DNA of 64,000 nt, from NCBI GenBank assembly GCA_029961685.1, contig JARWKL010000002.1, forward strand, positions 27,682,908 to 27,746,907, in the 5' to 3' direction. Within the stretch, counting starts at the first letter, position 1. Each line of letters begins with the position of its first letter. Both the position numbers and the translations under genes were made by a program. The stretch is from Aristolochia californica. Taxonomy: Eukaryota > Streptophyta > Magnoliopsida > Piperales > Aristolochiaceae. The notes beneath the pieces were generated by a model. The model was not told where the DNA came from. It saw only the letters and a program-made list of their open reading frames with translations, and ran no database searches. Positions 25,866 to 39,500 of the stretch are shown one piece after another.

Positions 25866-27864
25866 GGTTGGATATTTACCAGAGCCAACCACCCATTTTT
25901 TTGCCTATCCTTAAAAATCACAGATACGTTTTGGAATTATCACTCTCAGCATTTGTGCATTTCCATTTTGGATGTTCAAATTTTTGTTCAGATCCAAACT
26001 TGAGTTTTCATTGTCCCATTTTTCTCGTAAACAAAAAAGATATCAGCCAATTAGATCGCAACAAAATGAAAATTTTCGAGTTCATGTATGCAAAAAAATT
26101 TGAAAACTATAATAAATGTAAGCGAAGAAAATTATTTCACCAACTAAATGTGAACTCCCAAGTTTTGTTATCCATGTTTGGGAAATTCCACTAGTATAAC
26201 CCCTAATAATAGCTTGGTGGAATTTTATAAGAAATAGACTTGTAACTGATCCTAACACGTTTTAAATGTGGAGGATAAGCGAGCCAAAAACATGTTGAGG
26301 ATGCAAGTGACCTAATGATCCAAAAATTTCATGGAGTAGGAAAAATTAAATTCTCAAGTTAACGAGTGGGTGGATATTTACCAGAGGCAAATAACCCACT
26401 TTTTGCCTATCCATAAAAATCAAAGATACATTTTGGAATTATCTCTCTCAGCATTTCTGCATTTCCATTTTGGATGTTAAAAAAATTTTTCGATCCAAAC
26501 TTGAGTTTTCATTCTCTCATTTTTCTCGTAAACAAAGAAGATATTAGGCAAATAGATCGCAACAAAATGAAAATTTTAGAGTTCATGTATGCAAAAAAAA
26601 TTGAAAACTATAATAAATATAAGTGAAGAAAATTATTTCTCGCACTAAAAGTGAACTCCATAGTTTTGTTATCCATGTTTGGGAACTAGTACAACCCCTA
26701 ATAATAGCTTGGTGGAATTTTATAGGAATGAGACTTCTAACTGATCCTAACACGTTTTAAATGTGGTGGATAGGCGTGCCAGAAACATGTTGAGGATGCA
26801 AGTGACCTAATGATCCAAAAATTTCATTGAGTAGAAAAAATTAAATTCTCAAGTTAACGTGTGGTTGGATATTTACCAGAGCCAAACAACCCAGTTTTTT
26901 GCCTATCCTTAAAAATCACAGATACTTTTTGAAATTATCTCTCTCAGCATTTGTGCATTTCCATTTTGGATGTTCAATTTTTTTTTTTATCCAAACTTCA
27001 GTTTTCACTGTCCCATTTTTCTCGTAAACAAAAAAGATATAACTCAATTAGATCACAACAAAATGAAAATTTTAGAGTTCACATATGCAAAAAAAATTGA
27101 AAACTATAATAAATGTAAGTGAAGAAAATTATTTCACGCACTAAAAGTGAACTCCAAAGTTTTGTTATCCATGTTTGGGAAATTCCACAAGTACAACCCC
27201 TAATAATAGCTTGGTGGAATTTTATAGGAATGAGACTTCTAACTGATCCTAACACAATTTAAATGTGGTGGATAGGCGAGCCAGAAACATGTTGAGGATG
27301 CAAGTGACTTAATGATCCAAAAATTTCTAGGACTAGGAAAAATTAAATTCTCAAGTTAACGGGTGGTTGGATATTTACCAGAGCCAAACAACCCACTTTT
27401 TGCCTATCCATAAAAATCAAAGATAATTTTTGGAATTATCTCTCTCAGCTTTTGTACATTTCCATTTTGGATGTTCAAATTTTTTTTCAGATCCAAACTT
27501 GAGTTTTCACTCTCCAATTTTTCTCGTCAACTAAAAAGATATTAGGCAAATAGATTGCAACAAATTGAAAATTTTAGAATTCATGTATGCAAAAAAATTT
27601 GAAAACTAAGATAAATGTAAGTGAAGAAAATTATTTCACCCACTAAATGTGAACTCCAAAGTTTTGTTATCCATGTTTGGGAAATTCCACTTGCACAACC
27701 CCTAATAATAGCTTGGTGGAATTTTATAGGAAAGAGACTTCTAATTGATCCTAACATATTTTAAATGTGGGGGATATGCATGCCAGAAACACGTTGAGGA
27801 TGCAAGTGACCTAATGATTTAAAAATTTCAAGGAGTAGAAAAATTAAATTCTCAAGTTAACGTG
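25866..27864 (+). repeat. Dimeric higher-order repeat, period 997 bp, two copies
   Basis: Monomer starts 25866, 26368, 26863, 27365. Both 25866-26863 and 26368-27365 are exactly 997 bp apart. The first type is preceded by GGATAGGCGTGCC and TTCATTGAGTAG; the second by GCGAGCC and a GTAGGAAAAATT or CTAGGAAAAATT variant, and contains TATCCATAAAAATCAAAG. A related second-type unit appears singly at 37,834. Confidence 0.8.
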
Positions 27865-27865
27865 T

Positions 27866-30270
27866 GGTTGGATATTTACCTGAGCCAAACAACCCACTTT
27901 TTGCCTATCCTGAAAAATCACAGATACTTTTTTGAATTATCTCTCTCAGTATTTGTGCATTTCCATTTTGGATGTTCAAATTTTTTTCCAAATCAAAACT
28001 TGAGTTTTCACTCTCCCATTTTTCTCGTAAAAAAAGATATAAGGCAAATAGATCGCAACAAAAAGGAAATTTTAGTGTTTATGTATGCAAAAAAATTTGA
28101 AAGCTATAATAAATGTAAGTGAAGAAAATTATTTCACGCACAAAAAATGAACTCCAAAGTTTTGTAATCCATGCTTGGGAAATTCCACTAGTACAACCCC
28201 TAATAATAGCTGGGTGGAATTTTATAGGTACGAGACTTCTAATTGATCCTAACATGTTTTAAATGTGGTGGATATGCATGCCAGAAACATGTTGAGGATG
28301 CAAGTGACCAAATGATCCAAAAATTTCAAGGAGTACAGAAAATTAAATTATCTAGTTAACGTGGCGTTGGATATTTACCTGAGCCAAAAAACCCACTTTT
28401 TGCCTATCCTTAAAAATCACATATACTTTTAGGAATTATCTCTCCCAGCATTTGTGCATTTCCATTTTGGATGTTCAAATTTTTTTTCAAATCCAAACTT
28501 GAGTTTTCACTCTCCCATTTTTCTCGTGAACAAAAAAGTTATATGGCAAAAAGATCACAACAAAATGAAAATTTTATAGTTCAGGTATGCGAAAAAAATT
28601 GAATACTATAATAAATTTAAGTGAAGAAAATTAATTCACACACTAAAAATGAACTCCAAAGTTTGTTATCCATGTTTGGGAAATTCTACTTATACAACCC
28701 CTAATAATAGCTTGGTGGAATTTTATAGGAAAAAGCTTTCTAACTGATCGTAACATGTTTTAAATGTGGTGGATATGCATTCCACAAACATGATGAGGAA
28801 GCAAGTGACCAAATGATCCAAAAATTTCAAAGAGTAGAAAAAATTAAATTCTCAAGTTAACGTGTGGTTGGATATTTACCTAAGCCAAAAATCCCACTTT
28901 TTGCCTATCCTTAAAAATCACAGATACTTTTTGGAATTATCTCTCTCAGCATTTGTGTTTTTCAATTTTGGATGTTCAAATTTTTTTTTCAAATCCAAAC
29001 TTGAGTTTTCACTCTGCCATTTTTCTCGTAAACAAAAAAGATATAAGGCAAATAGATTGCAATAAAATGGAAATTTTAGAGTTCATGTATGCAAGACAAT
29101 TTGAAAGCTATAATAAATGTAAGTGAAGAAAATTATTTCACGCACTAAAAGTGAACTCCAAAGTTTCGTTATCCATGCTTGGGAAATTCCACTAGTACAA
29201 CCCCTAATAATAGCTTGGTGGAATTTTATAGGAAAGAGGCTTCTAACTGATCCTAACATGTTTAAAATGGGGTGGATATGCATGCCAGAAACATTATACG
29301 GATGCAAGTGACCTAATGATCCAAAAATTTCAAGGAGTAGAAAATATTAAATTTGCAAGTTAACGTGTGGTTGGATATTTGCCAGAGCCAAACAACACAC
29401 TTTTTGCCTGTCCTTAAAAATCGCAGATACTTTTTGGAATTATCTCTCTCAGCATTTGTGCATTTCCATTTTGGAAGTTTTTATTTTTTTTTTAGATCCA
29501 AACTTGAGTTTTCTCCCTCCCATTTTTCTCGTAAACAAAAGAGAAATAAGGCAACTAGATCGCAAGAAAATGAAAATTTTAGAGTTCATGTATGTAAAAA
29601 AAATGGAAACTAGAATAAATGTAAGTGGAGAAAATTATTTCACGCACTAAAAGTGAACTCTAAAGTTTTGTTTTCCAAGTTTGGGAAATTCCACTAGTAC
29701 AACCCCTAATAATAGCTTGGTGGAATTTTATAGGAAAGAGACTTCTAACTGATCCTAGCATGTTTTAAATGTGGTGGATATGCATGCCAGAAACATGTTG
29801 AGGATGCAAGTGACCTAATGATTCAAATTTCAAGGAGTAGAAAAATTAAATTCTCTAGTTAATGTGTGGTTGGATATTTACCTGAGCCAAACAACTCACT
29901 TTTTGCCTATCCTTAAAAATCACAGATACTTTTTTGAATTATCTCTCTCAGTATTTGTGCATTTCCATTTTGGATGTTCAAATTTTTTTTCAAATTAAAA
30001 CTTGAGTTTTCACTCTCCCATTTTTCTCGTAAACAAAAAAGCTTTAAGGCAAATAGATCGCAATAAAATGGAAATTTTAGAGTTCATGTATGCAAAAACA
30101 TTTCATACCTATAATAAATGTAAGTGAAGAAAATTATTTCACGCACAAAAAATGAACTCTAAAGTTTTGTAATCTATGCTTGGAAAATTCCACTAGTACA
30201 ACCCCTAATAATAGCTTGGTGGAATTTTATAGGTACGAGACTTCTAACTGATCCTAACATGTTTTAAATG
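27866..30270 (+). repeat. Four-monomer higher-order repeat A-B-C-D-A', copy 2
   Basis: Monomer starts: 27,866 (A), 28,365 (B), 28,866 (C), 29,369 (D), 29,868 (A'). Each unit matches its counterpart in the first 2.2 kb of the window better than it matches its own neighbours. D units share TGTCCTTAAAAATCGCAG and a CTCCCTCCC variant; B units share GATCGTAAC; C units share CCAAAAATCCCAC. A to A' is 2,002 bp. Similarity to copy 1 ends near 30,270, where the following monomer (30,370) is of another type. Confidence 0.85.
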
Positions 30271-31870
30271 TGGTGGATATGTGTGATAAAAATATGTTGT
30301 GGATGCAAGTGACCAAATGATCCAAAAATTTCAAGGAGTAGAAAAAATCAAATTCTCAAGTTAACGTGTGGTTGGATATTTAGCAGAGCCAAACAACCCA
30401 CTTTTTGCCTACCCCAAGAAATCACAGATACTTTTTGGAATTATCTCTCTCAGCATTTGTGCATTTCCATTTTGGATGTTCAAATATTTTTTAAGATCCA
30501 AATTTGTGTTTTCACTCTCCCATTTTTCTCGTAAACAAAAAAGATAGAAGGCAATTATATCGCAAAAAAATAAAAATTTTAGAGTTCAAGTATGCAAAAA
30601 AATTTGAAAACTATATTAAGTGTAAGTGAAGAAAATTATTTCAAGCACTAAAAGTGAACTCCAAAGTTTTGTTTTATCCATGTTTGGGAAATTTCATAGG
30701 TTCAACCCCTAATAATAGCTTGGTGGAATTTTATAGGAAAAGGACTTCTAATTGATCCTAAAAAGCTTTAAGTGTGGTGGATATGCATGGCAGAAACATG
30801 TTGAGGATGCAAGTGACCTAATGATCCAAATATTTCTAGGAGTTGAAAAAATTAAATTGTCAAGTTAATGTGTGATTGGATATTTGCCAGGGCCAAACAA
30901 CCGACTTTTTGTCTATCCTTAAAAATCACTGACACTTTTTGGAACTATATCTCTCAGCATTTTAGCATTTCCATTTTGGATGTTCAAAATTTTTTTCAGA
31001 TCCAAACTTGAGTTTTCACTCACCCATTTTCCTCGTAAAAAAAATGGTAAAAGGCAATTAGATCGCAACAAAATGATAATTTAGAGTTCATGTATGCCAA
31101 AAAATTTGAAAACTATAATAAATGTAAGTGAAGAAAATTATTTCACCTCTAAAAGTGCACTCCAAAGTTTTATTATCCTTGTTTGGGAAATTCCACTAAT
31201 ACAACATCTAAAAATAGCTTGGTGGAATTTTATAGGAAAGAGACTTCTAACTGATCCTAACATGTTTTAAATGTAGTGGATAGGCGTGCGACAAACATGT
31301 TGAGGATGCAAGTGACCAAATTATCCAAAAATTTCAATGAGTAGAAAAAATTAAATTCTCATGTTAACATGTGGTTGGATATTTCCAGAGCCAAACAACC
31401 CACTTTTTGCCTATCCTTAAAAATCACAGATACTTTTTGGAACTATCTCTCTCAGCATTTGTGCAATTCCATTTTGGATGTTCAAATTTTTTTTCAGATC
31501 CAAACTTGAGTTTTCACTCTCCCATTTTTCTCGTAAACAAAAAAGATATAATGCAAATAGATCGCAACAAAAGGAAAATTTTAGAGTTCATACATGCAAA
31601 AAAATTTGAAAACTATAATAAATGTAAGTAAAGAAAATTATTTCACGCACTAAAAGTGAACTCCAAAATTTTGTTATCCATGTTTGGGAAATTCCACTAG
31701 TTCAACCCCTAATAATAGCTTGGTGGAATTTTATGGTAAAGTGACTTCTAACTGATCCTAACTTGTTTTAAATGTGGTGGATATGAATGACAGAAACATG
31801 TTGAGGATGCAAGTAACCAAATGATCCAAAAATTTTGAGTAGAAAAAATTAAATTTTCAACTTAACGTGT

Positions 31871-33560
31871 GGTTGGATATTTACGAGAGCCAAACAACCC
31901 ACTTTTTGCCTGTCCTTAAAAGTCACAAATACTTTTTGGAATTATCTCTCTCAGCATTTGTGCATTTCCATTTTGGATGTTCAATTTTTTTTTAGATCCA
32001 AACTTGATTTTCACTCTCTCATTTTTCTCGTAAAAAAAAAAGATATACGGCAAATAGATCGCAACAAAATGAAAATTTTAGAGTTCATGTATGCAAAAAC
32101 ATATGAAAACTATAATAAAAGTAAGTGAAGAAAATTATTTCACGCACTAAAAGTGATCTCCAAAGTTTTGTTATCCATGTTTGAGAAATTGCACTAGTAT
32201 AACCCCTAATAATACCTTGGTGGAATTTTATAGGAAAGGGACTTTTAACTGATCCTAACATGTTTTAAATGTGGTGGATATGCATGCCAGAAACATGTTG
32301 AGGATGCAAGTGACCTATTGATCCAAAACTTTTAAGCAGTAGAAAACATCAAATTCTAAAGTTAACGTGCCAGAGTCAAACAACCAACTCTTTGCCTATC
32401 ATAAAACATCACAGATACTTTTTGGAATTATCTCTCTCAATATTTGTGCATTTCCATTTTTGATGTTCAAATTTTCTTTCAAATCCAAACATGAGTTTTC
32501 ACTCTACCATTTTTCTCATAAACACAAAAGATATAAAGAAAATACATCGCAACAAAATGAAAATTTTAGAGTTCATGTTTGCAAAAAAAATTGAAAACTA
32601 TAATAAATGTAAGTGAAGAAAATTATTTCACTCACTAAAAATGAACTCCAAAGTTTTCTTATTCATGTTTGGAAAATTCCAGTAGTACAACCCCTAATAA
32701 TAGCTTGGTGGAATTTTAAAGGAAAGAGACTTCTAACTGATCCTAACACATTTTAAATGTGGTGGATATGCGTGCCTAAAACATGTTCGGGATGCAAGTG
32801 ACCTAATATTCCAACAATTTCAAGGAGTAGAAAAAATAAAATTCTCAAGTAAACGTCTGGTTGGATATTTACCAGAGCCAAACAACCCACTTTTTGCCCA
32901 TCCTTAAAAATCACAGATACTTTTTGGAATTATTTTTCTTAGCTTTTGTGCATTTCCATTTTGGATGCTCAAATTTTTTTTTCAAATTAAACAAAAAAGA
33001 TATAAGGCAAGTAGATCGCAACAAAATGAAAATTTTAGAGTTCAAGTTTGCAAAAAAAATTGAAAACTATAATAAATGTAAGTGAAGAAAATTATTTCAT
33101 GCACTAAATGTGAACTCCGAAGTTTTTTTATCCATGTTTGGGAAATTCCACTAATACAACGCCAAATAATAGCTTGGTGGAATTTTATAGGAAAGAGACT
33201 TCTAGCTGATCCTAACACGTTTTAAATGTGGTGGATAGGCGTGCCAAAAACATTTTGAGGATGCAAGTGACCTAATTATCCAAAAAGTTTAGCAAGAAGA
33301 AAAAAAATTAAATTATCATGTTAACGTGTGGTTGGATATTTACAAGAGCCAAACCACCCACTTTTTGCCTATCCCAAAAAATCACAGATACTTTTCGGAA
33401 TTATCTCTCTCAGCATTTGTCCATTTCAATTTTGGAAGTTCAATTTTTTTTTTAGATCCAAACTTTAGCTTTCACTCTCCCATTTTTCTCGTAAACAAAA
33501 AATATATAAGGCAATTAGATCGCAACAAAATGAAAATTTTAGAGTTCATGTAAGCAAAAA
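31871..33560 (+). repeat. Block repeated ~8 kb upstream, right copy
   Basis: Units 31871, 32369, 32859 and 33330 match 23811-25560. This copy has two private deletions: about 15 bp covering the anchor at 32,369 and 34 bp near 32,987. The left copy lacks both, so they arose after the duplication. Confidence 0.75.
32981..32995 (+). repeat. Deletion junction, 34 bp
   Basis: TTCAAAT is joined to TAAACAAAAAAG; the 34 bp containing GAGTTTTCACTCTCCC are missing. The counterpart unit about 8 kb to the left still has them. Confidence 0.85.
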
Positions 33561-36500
33561 AAATGGAAAACTATAACAAATGTAAGTGAAGAAATTTATT
33601 TCACGCTCTAAAAGTGAACTCCAAAGTTTTGTTATCCATGTTTTGGGAAATTCCACTAGTACAACCCCTAATAATAGCTTGGTGGAATTTTATAGGAATG
33701 AGACTTCTAACTAATCTTAACACGTTTTAAATGTGGTGGATAGGCATGCTAGAAACATGTTGAGGTTGCAAGTGACCTAATGATCCAAAAATTTCATTGA
33801 GTTGAAAAATCAAATTCTCAAGTTAAAGTGAAGTTTGATATTTACCAGAACCAAACAAACGACTTTTTGCCTATCCTTAAAAATTACAGATACTTTTGGA
33901 ATTATCTCTCTCAGCATTTGTGCATTTCTATTTTAGATATTATAATTTTTTTTCAGATCCAAAATTGAGTTTTCACTCTCCCATTTTTCTCGTAAACAAA
34001 AAAGATAGAAGGCAAATAGATCGCAAAAAAATGAAAATTTTAGAGTTCATGAATGTTAAAAAATTTGAAAACTATATTAAATGTAAGTGAAGAAAATTAT
34101 TTCACGCACTAAAAGTGAACTCCAAAGGTTTGTTTTATCCATATTTGGGAAATTTCACAAGTACAACCCCTAATAATAGTTTGGTGGAATTTTATAGGAA
34201 AAGGACTTCTAATTTATCCTAAAAAGTTTTAAGTGTGGTGGATATGCATGCCAGAAACATGTTGAGGATGCAAGTGACCTAATGATCCAAAAATTTCTAG
34301 GAGTTGAAAAAATTAAATTGTCAAGTTAATGTGTGGTTGGATATTTACCGGAGCCAAACAACCGACTTTTTGCCTATCCCTAAAAATCACAGATACTTTT
34401 TGGAATTATCTCTCTCAGCATTTGTTCATTTCCATTTTGGATGTTCAAATTTGTTTTCAGATCCAAATTTGAGTTTTCAGTCTCCCATTTTTCTCGTAAA
34501 GAAAAAAGATATAAGGGAAATAGATCGCAACAAAATGAAAATTTTAGAGTTCATGTATGCAAAAAAATTTGAAGACCATATTAAATGTAAGTGAAGAAAA
34601 TTATTTCACGCACAAAAAATGAACTGCAAAGTTTTTTTTTATCTTTTTTGGGAAATTCCACAAGTACAACCCCTAATAATAGCTTGGTGGAATTTATAAG
34701 AAAGGGACTTCTAACTGATCCTTACACGTTTTAGGTGTGGTGGATATCCAGGCCAGAAACATGATGAAGATGCAAGTGACCTAATGATCGAAAAATTTCG
34801 AGGACTAGAAAAAATTAAATTCTCAAGTTAACTTGTGGTTGGATATTTACCAGAGCCAAACAACCCACTTTTTTCCTATCCTTAAAAATCACAGATACTT
34901 TTTGGAATTATCTCTCTCAGCATTTGTGCATTTGTATTTTGGATGTTCAAATTTGTTTTAAGATCCAAACTTGAGTTTTCACTCTCCCATTTTTCTCGTA
35001 AACAAAAAAGATATAAGGCAAATAGATCGCAAAAAAATAAAATTTTAGCGTTCATGTATGCAAAACAATTTGAAAACTATAATAAATGTAAGTGAAGAAA
35101 ATTATTTCAGGCACTAAAAATGGACTCCAAAGTTTATTTATCCATGTTTGGAAAATTCCACTAGTACAACCCCAAATAATAGCTTGATTGAATTTTATAA
35201 GAAAGAGACTTCTAACTGATCCAAACATGTTTCAAATGTGGTGGATATGCATGAAAGAAACATGTTGAGGATGCAAGTGACCTAATGATCCAAAAATTTC
35301 GAGTAGAAAAAATTAAATTCTCAAGTTAACGTGTGGTTGGATATTTACGAGAGCCAAAGAACCCACTTTTTGCCTATCCTTAAAAATCACAGATACTTTT
35401 TGGAATTATCTCTCTCAGAATTTGTGCATTTCCATTTTGGTTTTCCAATTTTTTTTCAAATCCAAACTTGAGTTTTCACTCTCCCATTTTTCTCGTAAAC
35501 AAAAAAGATATATGGTAATTAGATCGCAACAAAATGAAAATTAAAGAGTTCAAGTATTTAAAAAATTAATAAAACTATAATAAATGTAAGTGAAGAAAAT
35601 TATTTCACGCACTAAAAATGAACTCCAAAGTTTTGTTTTATCCATGTTTGGAAAATTCCACTAGAACAACCCCAAACAATTGCTTGAAGGAATTTTATAA
35701 GAAAGAGACTTCTAACTGATCCTAACAAGTTTTAAATGTGGTGGATATGCATGCCAGAAACATGTTGAGGATGCAAGTGACCTAATGTTCCAAAAATTTC
35801 AAGGAGTAGAAAAAATCAAACCCTCATGTTAACGTTTGGTTGGATATTTACCCAAACCAAACAACCCACTTTTTCCTATCCTTCAAAGTCACAGATACTT
35901 TTTGGAATTATCTCTCTCAGAATTTTTACATTTCCATTTTGGATGTTCAAATTGTTTTTCCGATCCAAACTTGAGTTTTCACTCTCCCATTTTTCCCGTA
36001 AACAAAAAAGATATTAGGAAATTAGATCGCAACAAAATGAAAATTTTAGAGTTCATGTATGCAAAAAAAATTGAAAACTATAATAAATGTAAGTGAAGAA
36101 AATAATTTCACGCACTAAAAGCGAAATCCAAAGTTTTGTTATCCATGTTTGGAAAATTCCACTATTACAACCCCTAATAATAACTTGGTGGAATTTTATA
36201 GGAAAGAGACTTCTAACTTATCCTAACATGTTTTAAATGTGCTGGATATTCATGCCAAAAACATGTTGAGGATGCAAGTGACGTAATGATCCAAAAATTT
36301 CAAGGAGTGAAAAATTAAATTCTCAAGTTAACGTGTGGTTGCATATTTACCAGAGCCAAACAACCCACTTTTTATCTATCCATAAAAATCCCAGATACTT
36401 TTTGGAATTATCTCTCTCAGTATTTGTGCATTTCCATTTTGGATGTTCAAATATTTTTTTCAGATCCGAACTTGAGTTTTCACTCCCCCAATTTTCTTGT

Positions 36501-39500
36501 AAACAAAAAAGATATAAGGCAAATAGATCACAAAAAAATGAAATTTTTAGAGTTCATGTATGCAAAAAAAGATGAAAACTATAATAAATGTAAGTGAAGA
36601 AAATTATTTCACGCACTAAAAATGAACTCCAAAGTTTTGTTATCCATGTTTGGGAAATTCCACTAGTAATAGCTTGGTGGAATTTTATAGGAAAGAGACT
36701 CCTAACTGATTCTAACATGTTTTAAATGTTGTGGATATGCATGACAGAAACATGTTGAGGATGCAAGTGACCTAATGAGCAAAATATTTCAAGGAAGAGA
36801 AAAAATTAAATTCTCAAGTTAACATTTGGTTGGATATTTACTAGAGCCTAACAACCCAATTTTTGCCTATTCTTAAAAATCAAAGGTACTTTTTTGAATT
36901 ATGTCTCTCAGCATTTGTGATTTTCCATTTTGGATGTTCAAATTTTTTTTCAGATCCAAACTTGAATTTTCACTCTCCCATTTTTCATGTAAACAAAAAA
37001 GATACAAGGCAAATAGATCGCAACAAAAAGAATATTTTAGAGTTCGTGTATGCAAAAAAAATTGAAAACTTTATTAAATGTAAGTGAAGAAAATTATTTC
37101 ACGCACTAAAAATGAACTCCAAAATTTTCTTTTATCCATGTTTGGGAAATTCCATGAGGACAAACACTAATAATAGCTTGGTGGAATTTTATAGGAAAGA
37201 GACTTCTAATTGATCCTAACACGTTTTAAGTGTGGTGGATATGCATGCTAGAAACATGTTGAGGATGCAAGTGCCCTAATGATCAACCAATTTCAAAGAG
37301 TAGAAAAAATTAAATTCTCAAGTTAACGTGAGGTTGTATAATTACCAGAGCCAAACAACCCATTTTTTTCCTATCCTTAAAAATCATTGATACTTTTTGG
37401 AATTATATCTCTCAGCATTTGTGCATTTCCATTTTGGAAGTTCAAATTTGTTTATAGATCCAAACTTGAGTTTTCACCGTCCCATTTTTCTTGTAAACAA
37501 AAAAGATATAAGGCAATTTGATCGCAACAAAATGAAAATTTTAGAGTTCATGTATGCAAAAAAAATTGAAAACTATAAAAAATGTAAGTGAAGAAATTTT
37601 TTTCACGCACTAAAAGTGAACTCCAAAGTTTTGTTATCCATGGTTGGGAAATTCCACTAGTACAACCCCTAATAATAGCTTGGTGGAATTTTATAGGAAA
37701 GAAACTTCTAACTGATCCTAATGCGTTTTAAATGTGGTGGATATGCGAGCCAGAAACATGTTGTGGATTCAAGAGACCTAATCGTCCAAAAATTTCAAGG
37801 AGTAGGAAAAATTAAATTCTCAAGTTAACGTGTGGTTGGATATTTACCATAGCCAAACAACCCACTTTTTGCCTATCCATTAAAATCAAAGATACTTTTT
37901 GAAATTATCTCTCTCAGCATTTGTGCATTTCCATTTTGGATGTTCAAATTTTTTTTTCAGATCAAAACTTGAGTTTTCACTCTTCCTTTTTTCTCGTAAA
38001 AAAAAATATATCAGGCAATTAGATCGCAAGAAAATGAAAATTTTAGAGTTCATGTATGCAAAAAAGTTTGAAAACAATCATAGATGTAAGAGTAGAAAAT
38101 TATTTCACGGACTAAAAGTGATCTTCAAAGTTTTGTTATCTTTGGGTAATTGTACTAGTATAACCCCTAATAATAGCTTGGTGGAATTTTATAGTAAAGA
38201 GACTTCTAACTGATCCTAACACGTTTTAAATGTGTTGGATATGCGTGCCAGAAACATGTTGAGGATGCAAGTAACCTTATGAACCAAAAATTTCTAGGAG
38301 TAGAAAAATCCAATTCTCAAGTTAACGTGTGGTTGAATATTTACCAGAGCCAAACAACCCAATTTTTTCCTATGCTTTAAAATCACAGATACTTTTTGGA
38401 ATTATCTCACTCAGAATTTGTGCATTTCCATTTTTTATGTTAAATTTTTCTTTCACATCCAAACTGGAGTTTTCACTCTCCCATTTATCTTGTAAACAAA
38501 AAACATATTAGGCAAATAGATCGCAACAAAATGAAAATTTTAGAGTTCGTGTACGCAAAAAAAATTGAAAACTATAATAAATGTAAGTGAAGAATATTAT
38601 TTCACGCTCTAAAAGTAAACTTTAAAGTTTCGTGATCCATGTTTGGGAAATTCCACTAGTACAACCCGTAATAATGGCTTGTTGGAATTTTATAGGAAAG
38701 GGACTTCTAACTGAGCCGAACACATTTTAAATGTGATGGATATGCGTGCTAGAAACATGTTGAGGATGCAAGTGACCTAATGATCCAAAAATTTCAAGGA
38801 GTAGAAAAAAATCAAATTCTCAAGTTAACATGGTTGGGAATTTACCAGAGCCAAACAACCCAATTTTTACCTATCCTTTAAAATCACGGATACTTTTTGG
38901 AATTATCTCTCTCAGCATTTGTGCATTTCCATTTGGATGTTCAAATTTTTTTTCAGATCCAAACTTGAGTTTTCACTCTCCCATTTTTCTCACAAACAAA
39001 AATGATATAAGGCAAATAGATCGCAACAAAATGAAAATTTTAGAGTTCATGTATGCAAAAAAAAATGAAAACTATAATAAGTGCAAGTGAAGAAAATTAT
39101 TTCATGCACTAAAAATGAACTCCAAAGTTTTGTTATCCATGTTTGTGAAATTCCACTAGTACAACCCCTAATAATAGCTTGGTGGAATTTGATAGGAAAG
39201 AGACTTCTAACTGATCCTAACACATTTTAAATGTGGTGGATATGCGTGCAAAAAAATGTTGAGGATGCAAGTGACCTAATGATCCAAAAATTTCGAGAAG
39301 AAAAAATTAAATTCTCTAGTTAACTTGTGGTTGGATATTTACTAAACAAACAACCCACTTTTTGCCTATCCTTTGAAATCACCGATACTTTTTGGAATTA
39401 TCTCTCTCTGCATTAGTGCATTTCCATTTTGGATTTTCAAATATTTTTTTACATCCAAACTTGAATTTTCACTCTCCCATTTTTTCTCGTAAACAAAAAA

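Larger units (their letters stand above)
21790..27865 (+). repeat. Mixed monomers between two higher-order domains
   Basis: Monomer starts: 22107, 22608, 23109 (only about 200 bp long), 23310, 23811, 24313, 24814, 25316, 25866, 26368, 26863, 27365. The stretch includes the most truncated monomer in the window (23,109-23,309), a block that is repeated about 8 kb to the right (23,811-25,560), an exact-length 58 bp duplication (25,593-25,708), and a dimeric repeat (25,866-27,864). Confidence 0.85.
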
